Of a stretch of 64,000 nt of DNA, positions 1-8,932 are shown piece by piece. The notes below the pieces were generated by a model. It was not told the DNA's origin and made no database searches. It saw nothing but the letters and a program-made list of their open reading frames with translations. The position numbers and the translations under genes were made by a program. This DNA is from an uncultured Rhodocyclaceae bacterium. Lineage in GTDB: Bacteria; Pseudomonadota; Gammaproteobacteria; Burkholderiales; Rhodocyclaceae. Position 1 is the stretch's first letter, and each line of letters starts with the position of its first letter. Where the stretch lies: the NCBI GenBank assembly GCA_907163225.1, contig OU015322.1, positions 2,333,001 through 2,397,000 on the forward strand, read 5' to 3'.

Positions 1-500
<500 letters not shown>

Positions 501-544
501 ATTTAAAGGGCGAAGGATAGCAGGTGGGGGTAAGTGCAGAAAGC

Positions 545-591
545 TTGCGATTGCCAGTTGTTTTGCTAGTATATGTACATCAATGTACATA
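545..591 (+). promoter_or_regulatory. vapBC promoter and palindromic operator
   Basis: TTGCGA (545-550) and TAGTAT (567-572) are separated by 16 bases and make a plausible sigma-70 promoter. Overlapping the -10 and running downstream, 572-591 is a perfect inverted repeat: TATGTACAT, a 2-base centre CA, then ATGTACATA. It lies 14 bases before the antitoxin start. That is where a VapB dimer or the VapBC complex would bind for autorepression, so the operator role is inferred from position and symmetry. Confidence 0.75.
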
Positions 592-604
592 CATCGAGGC
601 GCCC

Positions 605-859
605 ATGAACGATCTCACCACCCGCGTTTTCATGAACGGCAACAGTCAGGCGGTACGTATTCCGGCCGAGTTCCGGCTTGATACAGATCGCGTGCGGATT
701 TGTCGCAACGAGCAGGGTGACCTCATCTTGCACCCGCTGCGTGCTGGGCGAGGCGCTGAACTATTGCGGGCACTGCAAGGCTTCGATGACGATTTCGTCG
801 CAGCGCTGGAAGCCGAGGCGCTATCACCTGAACCGATGCAGGACAGGGAAGCCCTGTGA
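605..859 (+). CDS. vapB: VapB-type antitoxin (AbrB/MazE fold)
   Basis: This 84-residue protein has an N-terminal swapped-hairpin DNA-binding motif (TRVFMNGNSQAVRIPAEFRL) typical of AbrB/MazE-fold antitoxins. Its acidic C-terminal tail (FDDDFVAALEAEAL) would mask the toxin. The ATG at 605 was chosen because the family motif starts a few residues later and the operator palindrome ends just upstream. The stop overlaps the vapC start by 4 bases, so the two are translationally coupled. It should neutralise VapC and autoregulate the operon. Confidence 0.92.
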   Translation: MNDLTTRVFMNGNSQAVRIPAEFRLDTDRVRICRNEQGDLILHPLRAGRGAELLRALQGFDDDFVAALEAEALSPEPMQDREAL

Positions 860-1263
860 ACTACCTGCTCGATACCAACATCCTGATCTACCTGATCAAG
901 CATCATCCGCCGGAAATTGCCGAGCGGGTCGATGCCCTGCTCGAAGACGACACACTAAGTATGTCGTTCGTCACCTGGGCGGAACTGCTCAAGGGTGCCG
1001 AACGCAGCAGCCGCAAGGCCGACGTGCTCCGCCGCCTTGATGTGCTGGCCCGGCAAGTACCGGTCATCTATCCCGCTGGCCCGGCCATCTGCCGCCACTA
1101 CGCCGAACAATTCACCCGCCTCAAGGACGCCGGCACTCCCATTGGCGCCAACGACCTATGGATCGCCTGCCACGCCCTTGCCGAGGGGGCTACGCTGGTG
1201 ACGCACAACGTGCGTGAGTTTGAACGAGTGGCGGGGCTCAGGGTGGTGGATTGGGTGAGGTAA
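856..1263 (+). CDS. vapC: VapC-type PIN-domain ribonuclease toxin
   Basis: This is a 135-residue PIN-domain protein starting at a GTG that overlaps the vapB stop (GTGA). The acidic metal-binding residues expected of VapC are visible: D6 in LLDTNI, E43 in TWAELLKG and D100 in GANDLWIA. The fourth position falls in THNVREF, where Asn is also common in the family. VapC toxins cut tRNA or rRNA when released from VapB; the target here cannot be read from sequence. Size and start fit an intact toxin. Confidence 0.94.
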   Translation: MNYLLDTNILIYLIKHHPPEIAERVDALLEDDTLSMSFVTWAELLKGAERSSRKADVLRRLDVLARQVPVIYPAGPAICRHYAEQFTRLKDAGTPIGANDLWIACHALAEGATLVTHNVREFERVAGLRVVDWVR

Positions 1264-1321
1264 GCAAAACAGGAGCGCGATTTTTTGAGGCGAATTTGTT
1301 GGTTCGATCTACCTGTCCAAA

Positions 1322-2188
1322 TTAAATTCGTTTTAATAAGACAGTCCCGGAAATTATTGTCCGAGATTCGACACCGAACCCCTGAAATCTCCCGATCAGT
1401 TCATTGCCGTTAGGTGCGAGTTCTAGCATGACTGAGCCAAACTGCAGTCTGAAGGGGTCGTGGCTTTCGTACTCTAGGCGCAAATATCGGTCATTGAAAA
1501 AACCACCCATAAACAAATAGTTTTCCTCGACGGATCGTCCGCCTGGTAAATTGAATAAATAAACTCCATTTCCCGTGATTCGAGAGTCCTGTGACGAAAA
1601 CTCAACGAATACCTCGGCGTTTATTGGAAAACCCATTGTGGTGAATTCTTGGTTTGCATTTCCAGCCCATTTCCCTAAAACTGCGGGCAATAGGTCAGAT
1701 CTAAAATATTTTTTCCGACTCCTTGTTATTTTTCCGTGCTCGGAAATTTTCTTTCTTATTGGATTGCAGGCAATATGAATTTCGTTTTCGTTGCTATGTC
1801 CTCCATGCATCGAAAGTTGAGCCATGGATATTCCATCCAAGTCGGTGGGGATTTTTATGGGTGTTGACGAATTCTTTAGAAAAAAACATCTTTTCCTTCC
1901 AAGCTTCCCCATAAATAGGCCAAGTTCAAAAATTACGTTGTCCCGAGGGGCTGGCAATGTACGATTTTTGCTGATGTATTCGTCATCACCTGTAAAAATG
2001 AATATCGCAAAATCATATTCGTCAAGGGCTTCGATAAGTGTCGATAGATAATTTTCATTTAGCTCGAATACCCCTTGATCCCATACTACTACTTCAGCTA
2101 TGTCACGGAGTACATATTGAACACTGTAGGCAATTTCCTTGCTTTCGGAAGATGATCCGATGAATAACTTGGGCTTTTTATCGTTCAT
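1322..2188 (-). CDS. Stand-alone TIR-like (Cap12-type) protein with C-terminal beta-rich domain
   Basis: This 288-residue protein has two parts. Residues 6-104 match the bacterial TIR-like family found in Cap12/TIR-STING effectors: KLFIGSSSE, VVVWDQGVF, ALDEYDFAIFIFTGDDE, then APRDNVIFELGLFMGKLGR, where E88 occupies the expected NADase catalytic position. After a basic linker (about 105-163), residues 164-288 alternate hydrophobic and polar residues and carry many glycines, ending GTVLLKRI, like a small beta-barrel. That part could be a ligand sensor of the Cap15/lipocalin-like type, which is inference. The gene is far more AT-rich than its neighbours and has no CD-NTase beside it. Likely function is NAD-depleting antiphage defence. 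Confidence 0.75.
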   Translation of the reverse strand: MNDKKPKLFIGSSSESKEIAYSVQYVLRDIAEVVVWDQGVFELNENYLSTLIEALDEYDFAIFIFTGDDEYISKNRTLPAPRDNVIFELGLFMGKLGRKRCFFLKNSSTPIKIPTDLDGISMAQLSMHGGHSNENEIHIACNPIRKKISEHGKITRSRKKYFRSDLLPAVLGKWAGNANQEFTTMGFPINAEVFVEFSSQDSRITGNGVYLFNLPGGRSVEENYLFMGGFFNDRYLRLEYESHDPFRLQFGSVMLELAPNGNELIGRFQGFGVESRTIISGTVLLKRI

Positions 2189-2419
2189 GCTTCGATTCCC
2201 CGTTAAAAAGATTTTGTCAGCAAAATGTTATCTATGACAGATCATGAAGTATTGCCGAGGTAGGCAGTGGCTATTTATTTCTGGATTAGTCGTTTGGCAT
2301 GGATTGTAGTGGAGAGTTTGCTGTTCCAGCTTGTATTTTTATCCAGCAACAAGGCGCTACACCAGTATTCCATGTTTATCCATGATAATTCTGCTTTTCA
2401 TATGTAGCTGCTCGACGCT
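2189..2419. other. AT-rich divergent intergenic region with an inverted repeat
   Basis: This region separates the TIR-like gene (minus) from cobQ (plus). It shares the low GC of the TIR-like gene, so it probably arrived with it. TGTCA at 2215-2219 and TGACA at 2235-2239 form a 5-bp inverted repeat about 30 bases before the TIR-like start, a possible operator. No riboswitch was seen before cobQ. The TIR-like gene has a GGGGAA ribosome-binding site; cobQ has none that is convincing. Confidence 0.4.
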
Positions 2420-3895
2420 ATGACATCTTCCACCCTAATGATCCAAGGGACCACCTCCGACGCCGGTAAAACGACATTGGTTGCCGCCCTTTGCCGCATC
2501 TTGCATCGTCGTGGTGTACGCGTTGCTCCGTTCAAGCCGCAGAACATGGCGTTGAATTCTGCCGTGACGGTGGATGGTGGCGAGATTGGGCGAGCGCAGG
2601 CTTTGCAGGCGCTGGCTTGCGGTCTTGAGCCGCATACCGATTTCAATCCGGTGCTGCTCAAGCCGACGACGGACAGGAAGGCGCAGGTTGTCATCCACGG
2701 CAAGGTGGCCTTTGACCTCGATGCCAAGGCTTATCACGAGTACAAGCCGCGGGCGATGGGGGCGGTGCTGGAATCCTGGGCGCGGCTGACGGCGCAGTAC
2801 GAGTGCGTGGTGGTCGAGGGGGCGGGGTCGCCGGCGGAGATCAATCTGCGCGACCGCGACATCGCCAACATGGGTTTTGCCGAGGAAGTTGATTGCCCGG
2901 TGATCATCGTCGCCGACATCGACCGGGGCGGGGTTTTTGCCCATTTGGTCGGCACGTTGGAACTGCTGTCGCCGACCGAGCAGGCGCGGGTCAAGGGCTT
3001 CGTCATCAACCGTTTTCGCGGCGACATCGCGCTGCTGGAATCCGGCTTGACCTGGCTGGAAGAACGCACGGGCAAGCCGGTTCTCGGCGTTTTGCCCTAC
3101 CTGCATGGCCTGATGCTCGACGCCGAGGACGCCATCGCGACTGCTGCGGTCGACGGGAAAAAAGCGGCAAAATTGAAAGTGATCGCGCCGGCCTTTCCGC
3201 GTGTTTCCAACCATAACGACCTTGATCCGCTGCGCCTGCATCCGGAAGTCGATTTCCGCTGGATCGGGCCGGGTGAGACGCCGCCGGCGGCGGATTTGAT
3301 CGTGCTGCCCGGCTCCAAGGCGGTGCGTGCCGACATCGACTGGCTGCGCGAAAAGGGTTGGGCGACAGCTATCCACAAGCACTTGCGCTACGGCGGCAAG
3401 GTGGTCGGCCTGTGCGGCGGCTACCAGATGCTGGGCAATTTGATTCACGACCCGCAGGGGCTGGAAGGCCAGCCGGGCAGCACGCCAGGGCTGGCTGTGC
3501 TGGCGGTGGAAACGACGCTGGAAGCGGAAAAGCAGCTGCGCAATGTGAGTGGCCACTTGGCGCTACCGGGCCGCCCGGCGATGACCGGCTATGAAATTCA
3601 CCTCGGTGTGACGCGTGGTGATGGCCTGGCGCAGACAGCCGTCGAACTGGCCGATGGTCGCCGCGATGGCGCCATTTCGGCCGATGGCCAAATTTTCGCC
3701 ACCTACTGCCACGGTGTGTTCGACCACCCGGAAGCCTTGACTGCCTTGCTTGCCTGGGCCGGGATGACGGAGAGCGTTCAGGTCGATTTCGCTGCCCGTC
3801 GCGAAGCCGATCTGGATCGCCTGGCCGATTCCGTCGAGGCCGCGCTCGACTGGCAAAAAATGGACGCTTTGTTACCGCGGCATCCGGCGACGTAA
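2420..3895 (+). CDS. cobQ: Cobyric acid synthase CobQ
   Basis: This 491-residue protein amidates the b, d, e and g carboxylates of adenosylcobyrinate diamide, using glutamine and ATP. The N-terminal dethiobiotin-synthetase-like ATPase begins [15 protein letters not shown] and includes [10 protein letters not shown] and [14 protein letters not shown]. The C-terminal class I glutamine amidotransferase has its nucleophile C332 in [12 protein letters not shown] and the histidine in [11 protein letters not shown]. Length is normal for the family. It faces an acquired TIR-like gene on the left, so it is not in an operon with bluB. An interspersed repeat copy encodes part of the inter-domain linker. 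Confidence 0.96.
   Translation: MTSSTLMIQGTTSDAGKTTLVAALCRILHRRGVRVAPFKPQNMALNSAVTVDGGEIGRAQALQALACGLEPHTDFNPVLLKPTTDRKAQVVIHGKVAFDLDAKAYHEYKPRAMGAVLESWARLTAQYECVVVEGAGSPAEINLRDRDIANMGFAEEVDCPVIIVADIDRGGVFAHLVGTLELLSPTEQARVKGFVINRFRGDIALLESGLTWLEERTGKPVLGVLPYLHGLMLDAEDAIATAAVDGKKAAKLKVIAPAFPRVSNHNDLDPLRLHPEVDFRWIGPGETPPAADLIVLPGSKAVRADIDWLREKGWATAIHKHLRYGGKVVGLCGGYQMLGNLIHDPQGLEGQPGSTPGLAVLAVETTLEAEKQLRNVSGHLALPGRPAMTGYEIHLGVTRGDGLAQTAVELADGRRDGAISADGQIFATYCHGVFDHPEALTALLAWAGMTESVQVDFAARREADLDRLADSVEAALDWQKMDALLPRHPAT
3145..3180 (+). repeat. Interspersed 32-bp repeat, copy inside cobQ
   Basis: This diverged copy (GCGGTCGACGGGAAAA, then GCGGCAAAATTGAAA) is read in frame as [11 protein letters not shown]. 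It falls in the CobQ linker just before the conserved [14 protein letters not shown] segment. Orientation is the same as the gene. Confidence 0.55.
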
Positions 3896-4025
3896 AGTCC
3901 TTGGCCGGGCCGACTCAGGCCCGGCTATTCGCCGCCCGCTCTTTCGGCCCGCGCCAGGAGCGCTTTGGCCACCACGCTCACCGCTGCGATCACACCTCCC
4001 GCTGAAAGCCTTGTTGCCCCGCTGT

Positions 4026-5426
4026 CTACGCCGCAGCTGACGGCGTGGCGGGCGGGCTGGCGGTAATCGCCGGCGCCGTTTCGGCCGGTGTTTCCTCGTG
4101 CTTGATGCGCTTGAATGCCACCTGGCGCTGGATTTCGCGCAGATCCTTTTCCCGGCCGTAGAGCGCATATTGGGCGCGCAGCGTGCTGAACACTTTTTTG
4201 GCGTCAGGGCCGGCCATCAATTCCTCGGCTTGCAGGTCGGCCAGTTCATTGTCGTTGATGCTCAGGGCGGCGCGCATGATGTCGACGCGGTGGGTGGCGT
4301 TGAATTCGGTGCTGAGCATGGCGGGGCGCAGGCCGGCGAATCGCGGCTTGCCCTTTTCCACGGAGCTGATGGCGAGCAGCGCGGCGAAACTGGCCTGCTC
4401 GGCCAAATCCATTTTTTGCACTTCAGCGTCGCGGATGCCGAGCAGCACTTTTTCCGCCGTGATCTTGTCGCCGGCATTGACATGATTGCGCGCATTGGCG
4501 AGGCGGTCTTCGACGGAGATCGCGCCGGGCATGGTGTCGTTGGCTATGACGTCGGACATTGCGGCCAGCGCCGCTTCGGTGTCGCCGTTCAGCGTCGCAG
4601 CCTCGGCCAGCAGGCGCTTGCGCAGATAGTTGCGCGGCGTCTTTTTGGCCATGTCGTCGAGAATTTGCTGGGCTTCGGCGTGCTCGCCCTGGGCCATGCA
4701 GATGCTCGCCTTGAGGTCGCCGGCGTCGAAAAAGTGCGGGGTGCTGGCGACGACCCGGTCAATTTCGACGCGGGCCTCCTGCAGCCGATTCTGCTTTTGC
4801 AGCGAACGAGCGACGCCGGCCCGTGCCCAAGGGAATTCGTAGTTTTCCAGAATGCCACGGTAGGCGTCTTCGGCTGATTTCACGTCGCCGCTGGCAAGAA
4901 AAACCTCGGCCCGCTGACGCAGGATTTCAAAACGGTATGGGCGTCCGGCCTCGCTCTCGCGCGACGCTTCGAGAATGGCCAGCGCGTTGGCGTATTCCTG
5001 CTTGCGTTTTTCTTTGTAATAGCTGGCAAAGAAGCGCTTTTTGGCGACGATGCGGTCGAGGCGGAGCAGCAGCTTGTCCGGCGAAAACGGCTTGATGATG
5101 TAGTCGTCGGGGATCAGTTCAACGGCGGAAACAACCTGTTCGTAAGACTGTTCGCCGGTCACCATCATGAAAATGGTTTCGTCGGGCAGCAGGTTGAAAC
5201 GGCGCAGCTCTTCGAGCATTTGCTGCCCGGAACGGCCTTCGCCCAGCATGTAGTCGCAGAGGATGATGTCCGGCGTGTTGTTGCGGATGCGGAAGATCGC
5301 GTCCTGGTAATTGGTGGCGAATTCGACCGCAAAGGCGCCCAGTTGCTGGGCGATGGTGCGCAGGGCATCGCGCGCCTGCGGCTGGTCGTCGATGACGAGG
5401 AAACGCTTTTTGCTGTAGTCGGTCAT
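4026..5426 (-). CDS. Response regulator with C-terminal TPR-like region
   Basis: This 466-residue protein opens with a CheY-like receiver: the acidic pair in LVIDDQ, phosphoacceptor D58 in ILCDYMLGEG, T90 in MMVTGE and K112 in YIIKPF. From about residue 140 to 440 it is helical with repeated Ala/Leu pairs of TPR character, ending in a Pro/Ala-rich tail. There is no DNA-binding or enzymatic output domain, so phosphorylation probably changes a protein-protein interaction. Its start overlaps the stop of the upstream kinase-like gene by 1 base. The architecture resembles PilR/TPR-type receivers; the pathway is unknown. Confidence 0.85.
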   Translation of the reverse strand: MTDYSKKRFLVIDDQPQARDALRTIAQQLGAFAVEFATNYQDAIFRIRNNTPDIILCDYMLGEGRSGQQMLEELRRFNLLPDETIFMMVTGEQSYEQVVSAVELIPDDYIIKPFSPDKLLLRLDRIVAKKRFFASYYKEKRKQEYANALAILEASRESEAGRPYRFEILRQRAEVFLASGDVKSAEDAYRGILENYEFPWARAGVARSLQKQNRLQEARVEIDRVVASTPHFFDAGDLKASICMAQGEHAEAQQILDDMAKKTPRNYLRKRLLAEAATLNGDTEAALAAMSDVIANDTMPGAISVEDRLANARNHVNAGDKITAEKVLLGIRDAEVQKMDLAEQASFAALLAISSVEKGKPRFAGLRPAMLSTEFNATHRVDIMRAALSINDNELADLQAEELMAGPDAKKVFSTLRAQYALYGREKDLREIQRQVAFKRIKHEETPAETAPAITASPPATPSAAA

Positions 5427-6034
5427 CAGGGCAAACGGAGTTCGAAGCGGGCGCCGCCCAGGGCGCTGTCGTTGCTCAGGCGCAAGCTGCCCTGCCGGTC
5501 GCGGCGGGTGTGCAGCCGCGCCAGCCGTTCGGCCACCATCAGGCCGGTGCCCTGTTCAGGCGGCAGCGTGGCAAAGCCGGGCCCGTCGTCTTCGACGCAC
5601 AGGCAGAGCCAGCCGTCGTCGGTTGCGGCGCTCAGGCGAACCGACTGGCGGGCGTAGCGGCCGGCATTCTGGACGGCGTTGTTGAGCATGTCGGTGATCA
5701 GGTCGCGGTCGAGCGGCCATTCGTCGAGCACGCTGCAATCGACGGTGAGGCTGATGCTGCGGAAGGCAAGGTGCTTCTTTTGCGCCAGCATGACTTCGTC
5801 GCAGAGGTCGGCAACAATCGCCGGCGAGACGGCGGCGGCTGCATCGTGGCGCAGCAGGTGGTAGGCGGTCAGCGTTCGCGACAGGCGGCTGGCGGCGGCT
5901 TCGATGGCGTAGCGCGCCTCGCTCATGACGATGCCGTGTTCGGCTTCGCTGGTGGCAATCATCGATTCAGCAATGAACAGCTGGTTTTTTGCGTCGTGGA
6001 CGCCGGATGCCAGGATATCCAGCAATCTGTGCAT
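5426..6034 (-). CDS. Soluble sensor histidine kinase-like protein
   Basis: This 202-residue protein has an H-box-like start (SGVHDAKNQLF, H13) and a helical dimerisation segment. A GHKL ATPase follows: an N-box in NNAVQNAGRYA, a G1 box in DDGPGFA and a G2 box in GTGLMVAERLA. It has no membrane segment and no recognisable sensor domain, so the signal must come from elsewhere. The ATG at 6034 is preferred over an in-frame TTG at 6067 because family similarity starts right after it. It is coupled to the receiver-TPR gene by a 1-base stop/start overlap, which suggests a cognate pair. Confidence 0.8.
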   Translation of the reverse strand: MHRLLDILASGVHDAKNQLFIAESMIATSEAEHGIVMSEARYAIEAAASRLSRTLTAYHLLRHDAAAAVSPAIVADLCDEVMLAQKKHLAFRSISLTVDCSVLDEWPLDRDLITDMLNNAVQNAGRYARQSVRLSAATDDGWLCLCVEDDGPGFATLPPEQGTGLMVAERLARLHTRRDRQGSLRLSNDSALGGARFELRLP

Positions 6035-6128
6035 GATTGTCTCGTCGGTTGTGCTTCGATATGGCAAGCATAGCCCTTCGGGCGTCGGAGTGCAGCTTGT
6101 TGGTGACGCGGCCGGCTCGAGCGGGAGG

Positions 6129-6686
6129 CTAGCCTGCCGCAGATTTCAGGCTGAGCGGCAAACCGGCAGCGACCAGCGTGACCTGATCGCAGACTGCCGC
6201 AACGCGCTGGTTGAGGCGACCCTGTTCGTCGGCGAATAGCCGCGAGACGGGATGCATCGGGACGATGCCCCAGCCGACTTCGTTGGAGACCAGAATGATG
6301 TGGCCGGGGAGTTGCGGCAGTAGCTCGATCAGCGCGGTGGTTTCGTCGCGGAACAGCGGGCAGGCTATGGCTTCGCCGGCTTCGGCCTGGGCGGCGGCTT
6401 GGCCGGCAAAGAGCAGGTTGGACAGCCACAGGGTCAGGCAGTCGACCAGCACGCAGGTGTCCGCCGCCGCCAGTTCGCGCAGGCGGGCGGCGAGGTGCAG
6501 GGTTTCTTCTGTGCAGCCCCAGTCAGCTGGGCGGCGGGCGCGATGGTGGGCGACGCGGCGGGTCATTTCACCGTCAAGCGCCTGGGCGGTGGCGAGGTAG
6601 ACGACCTTGAGGCCAGAGTCGCGGGCACGTTGTTCGGCCAGCAGGCTCTTGCCTGAACGGGCGCCGCCGAGGATCAGTTCTTTCAT
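6129..6686 (-). CDS. cobU: Adenosylcobinamide kinase/guanylyltransferase CobU
   Basis: This 185-residue bifunctional enzyme phosphorylates adenosylcobinamide and then transfers GMP to give AdoCbi-GDP, the substrate of CobS. The P-loop GGARSGKS follows immediately after MKELIL. The guanylylation histidine region is HHRARRP, followed by VDCLTLWLSNLL and SNEVGWGIVP. The ATG at 6686 places the P-loop at the family position; upstream in-frame codons lack similarity. The gene is divergent from cobT, and the riboswitch between them points toward cobT, so cobU seems to have its own promoter. Confidence 0.95.
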   Translation of the reverse strand: MKELILGGARSGKSLLAEQRARDSGLKVVYLATAQALDGEMTRRVAHHRARRPADWGCTEETLHLAARLRELAAADTCVLVDCLTLWLSNLLFAGQAAAQAEAGEAIACPLFRDETTALIELLPQLPGHIILVSNEVGWGIVPMHPVSRLFADEQGRLNQRVAAVCDQVTLVAAGLPLSLKSAAG

Positions 6687-6739
6687 GGCTGGCACTTTAG
6701 GTGATTGCGCACCCCTCCGGCAAGCCGGATAATCCACCC

Positions 6740-6900
6740 CGATTCGACGAAACGGAACCCGGTGCGAGTTAATCCTCAATTCCGGGGCGGGCCCGCCGCT
6801 GTAATCGGGGACGGCTGCTGCAACAGGCCACTGGCAAAGGGGAAAACCCGGCCGGGAAGGCGCAGCAAGCCGGCTGATCCGAAAGCCAGAAGACGTGTTG
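6740..6900 (+). promoter_or_regulatory. Cobalamin riboswitch upstream of cobT
   Basis: Conserved aptamer blocks appear in order: ACGGAACCCGGTGCGAG, TCCGGGGCGGGCCCGCCGCTG, ACGGCTGCTGCAACAGGCC, GCCACTGGCAAAGGGGAAAA, GGGAAGGCGC and GAAAGCCAGAAGAC. It ends about 100 bases before the cobT start. A GGCGAATTCGCC palindrome (6945-6956) and a short T-rich stretch follow and may belong to the expression platform. It most likely governs the cobT-cobS pair. Confidence 0.93.
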
Positions 6901-6996
6901 AATCCTCTTGGGAAACCTGTGGACAGGGTTTCGCGGCTGCGTTTTGGCGAATTCGCCAGATGTCGTCGCGAGGCCCTTTTTCTTTTGGAGAATCGG

Positions 6997-8043
6997 ATGC
7001 ATTCGTTTCAGATCACCGCCCCGGATCGGGGAATTGAAAATTCGCTCAAAAACAAGGTCGACCGCAAGACCAAGCCGCTCGGCGCGCTCGGTTTGCTCGA
7101 ACGCACGGCCATCAAGATCGGCCTGATCCAGCAGCGGCTGGACCCGGAGTTCGGCCAGCCGCATTTGCTGGTTTTTGCCGGCGACCACGGCGCGGCCAAG
7201 GCCGGCGTCTCTGCCTACCCGCAGGATGTGACCTGGCAGATGGTCGAGAACTTTCTGGCTGGCGGCGCCGCGATCAACGTGTTTGCCCGGCAGAACGGCC
7301 TGCATCTGGCCATCATCGACGCCGGCGTGGCCCACGATTTCGGCAAGCGCGCCGGGCTGATCGATGCCAAGATCGCGTCCGGCACGGCCAATTACATCGA
7401 AGAGCCGGCGATGACCGCCGAGCAATGCACCCAGGCCATCGCCCGCGGCGCCGAAATCAGCCGCAACCTGTCGGCCAATGGCTGCAACGTCGTCGGCTTC
7501 GGTGAAATGGGCATCGGCAACACGGCCGCCGCCTCGCTGATCACCCATTGCCTGACCGGCCTGCCGCTGGCCGAGTGCATCGGCCGCGGCACCGGTCTCG
7601 ACGATGCCGGCCTGGCGCGCAAGCAGGCGCTGCTGGAAACAGCGCTCAAGCGTTATCGCGCTGCCGGTGGCAGCAATGACCCGCTGGCCGTGCTGGCCGA
7701 ATTCGGCGGCTTCGAAATCGCCATGATGGTCGGCGCCATGCTCGGTGCGGCGGAGGCGAAGATGACCCTGCTCATCGACGGCTTTATTGTGGGCTCGGCA
7801 GCGCTGACGGCTACGCGCTTGGCCCCGGCACTCGCCGAATACTGCGTGTTTTGCCACCGTTCAGCCGAAGCCGGTCACGCGGCCCAGTTACGCGCGCTAG
7901 GTGCCGAGCCGCTGCTCGACCTCGGCCTGCGTCTGGGCGAAGGCACCGGCGCCGCGCTGGCTTTTCCGCTGGTTCAGGCATCGCTCAATTTCCTCAACGA
8001 AATGGCCAGTTTCGAGTCGGCCGGCGTTTCAGACAAAGCATGA
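6997..8043 (+). CDS. cobT: Nicotinate-nucleotide-dimethylbenzimidazole phosphoribosyltransferase CobT
   Basis: This 348-residue enzyme makes alpha-ribazole phosphate from nicotinate mononucleotide and dimethylbenzimidazole. Family signatures are TKPLGALG near the start, [29 protein letters not shown] and the C-terminal [11 protein letters not shown] region, which holds the catalytic Glu. The ATG at 6997 has a TTTTGGAG ribosome-binding site; longer frames run into the riboswitch. Its stop overlaps the cobS start by 4 bases, so the two are coupled. Confidence 0.96.
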   Translation: MHSFQITAPDRGIENSLKNKVDRKTKPLGALGLLERTAIKIGLIQQRLDPEFGQPHLLVFAGDHGAAKAGVSAYPQDVTWQMVENFLAGGAAINVFARQNGLHLAIIDAGVAHDFGKRAGLIDAKIASGTANYIEEPAMTAEQCTQAIARGAEISRNLSANGCNVVGFGEMGIGNTAAASLITHCLTGLPLAECIGRGTGLDDAGLARKQALLETALKRYRAAGGSNDPLAVLAEFGGFEIAMMVGAMLGAAEAKMTLLIDGFIVGSAALTATRLAPALAEYCVFCHRSAEAGHAAQLRALGAEPLLDLGLRLGEGTGAALAFPLVQASLNFLNEMASFESAGVSDKA

Positions 8044-8795
8044 TCCGCCGCGAACTGGGCGCCTTCTTCGCTGCCCTCGGCTATTTCACCCGGCTGCCGG
8101 TGCCGGCCTGGGTCGGCTATTCGCCGGACGGGCTGGTCCGGGCAGCGCGCTATCTGCCGGCCATCGGCCTGCTGGTCGGCGGTTTGGGGGCGCTGGTTTT
8201 CTGGCTCGCCCTACACCTTTGGCCGCAGCCGGTGGCTGTCGTGCTGGCCATGGTCGCCACTATCGCCCTGACGGGCGCCTTCCACGAGGACGGCCTTGGC
8301 GACACCGCCGATGGTCTCGGTGGCGGTTGGGACAAGGCAAAAATCCTGGCGATCATGAAGGATTCCCGGGTTGGCAGTTATGGCGTGATCGCTGTCGTCC
8401 TCGCCTTGCTCGGCAAGTTCGCGCTGCTCGCCAGCCTGCCGGCCGGCGAGGTGGTCTTGGCCCTGATCGCCGGCCACGCCGTGTCGCGCTTCTGCGCTGT
8501 CAGCCTGATGGCGACGATGGATTACGCCCGCGACGACGAGGCCAGCAAGGCTCGCCCTGTCGCCACCCGGCTCGCCGGCGGGCCGCTGCTGATCGCACTG
8601 CTTTTCGCTGGTCTGCCATTGCTGTTGCTGGCCCCACAACAAGTCGTGCCCGCCGTCACCCTGGCCGCGCTGGTCACCTTCTGGCTTGCCGCTAAATGCC
8701 GCCGCTGGCTGGGCGGCTATACCGGCGACTGCCTGGGGGCGGTGCAGCAGCTCGCCGAAATAGCCTTCTATCTCGGCCTGGCCGCGCGGTTCTAG
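8040..8795 (+). CDS. cobS: Adenosylcobinamide-GDP ribazoletransferase CobS
   Basis: This 251-residue integral membrane enzyme joins AdoCbi-GDP to alpha-ribazole (phosphate), the last assembly step of cobalamin. It has multiple membrane segments and the conserved [15 protein letters not shown] motif, where acidic residues bind Mg2+. DSRVGSYG and the C-terminal [13 protein letters not shown] are also present. The start overlaps the cobT stop (ATGA). The riboswitch before cobT should control both genes. Confidence 0.95.
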   Translation: MIRRELGAFFAALGYFTRLPVPAWVGYSPDGLVRAARYLPAIGLLVGGLGALVFWLALHLWPQPVAVVLAMVATIALTGAFHEDGLGDTADGLGGGWDKAKILAIMKDSRVGSYGVIAVVLALLGKFALLASLPAGEVVLALIAGHAVSRFCAVSLMATMDYARDDEASKARPVATRLAGGPLLIALLFAGLPLLLLAPQQVVPAVTLAALVTFWLAAKCRRWLGGYTGDCLGAVQQLAEIAFYLGLAARF

Positions 8796-8822
8796 GCCAC
8801 CAAGAGCAAAATCGGCATTTCC

Positions 8823-8855
8823 ACGGTCAACCGGAAAAAATGCCCAAAATCGAAA
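8823..8855 (+). repeat. Interspersed 32-bp repeat, intergenic copy after cobS
   Basis: CACGGTCAACCGGAAAA followed by ATGCCCAAAATCGAAA lies 28 bases after the cobS stop and about 78 bases before the next gene. It is a close match to the family consensus and is not translated by any recognised gene. Confidence 0.85.
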
Positions 8856-8932
8856 TCCTGTTCGAGTGCTTGGGCGGCCTTCGCGGATGGATTTGCCGTT
8901 AAGCTTCAGGCATCGCCGATACCGTTCCCTCC

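Noticed and set aside
2435-3556. Long open frame antisense to cobQ (373 codons)
   Set aside because: It mirrors the codon structure of a GC-rich gene, has Arg/Gln/His-rich composition and no ribosome-binding site or family motif. CobQ on the other strand is unmistakable.
3901-3925. GGCCGGGC/GCCCGGCT hairpin after cobQ as a terminator
   Set aside because: Stem is plausible but there is no T-run and cobQ faces a convergent gene; evidence is too weak to list.
7051-7075. AAGGTCGACCGCAAGACC in cobT as a repeat copy
   Set aside because: The encoded VDRKTKPLG matches the conserved CobT motif, so similarity is coincidental.
6769-7857. Long open frame antisense to cobT and its riboswitch
   Set aside because: It crosses the riboswitch and shadows cobT; low-complexity composition and no domain features.
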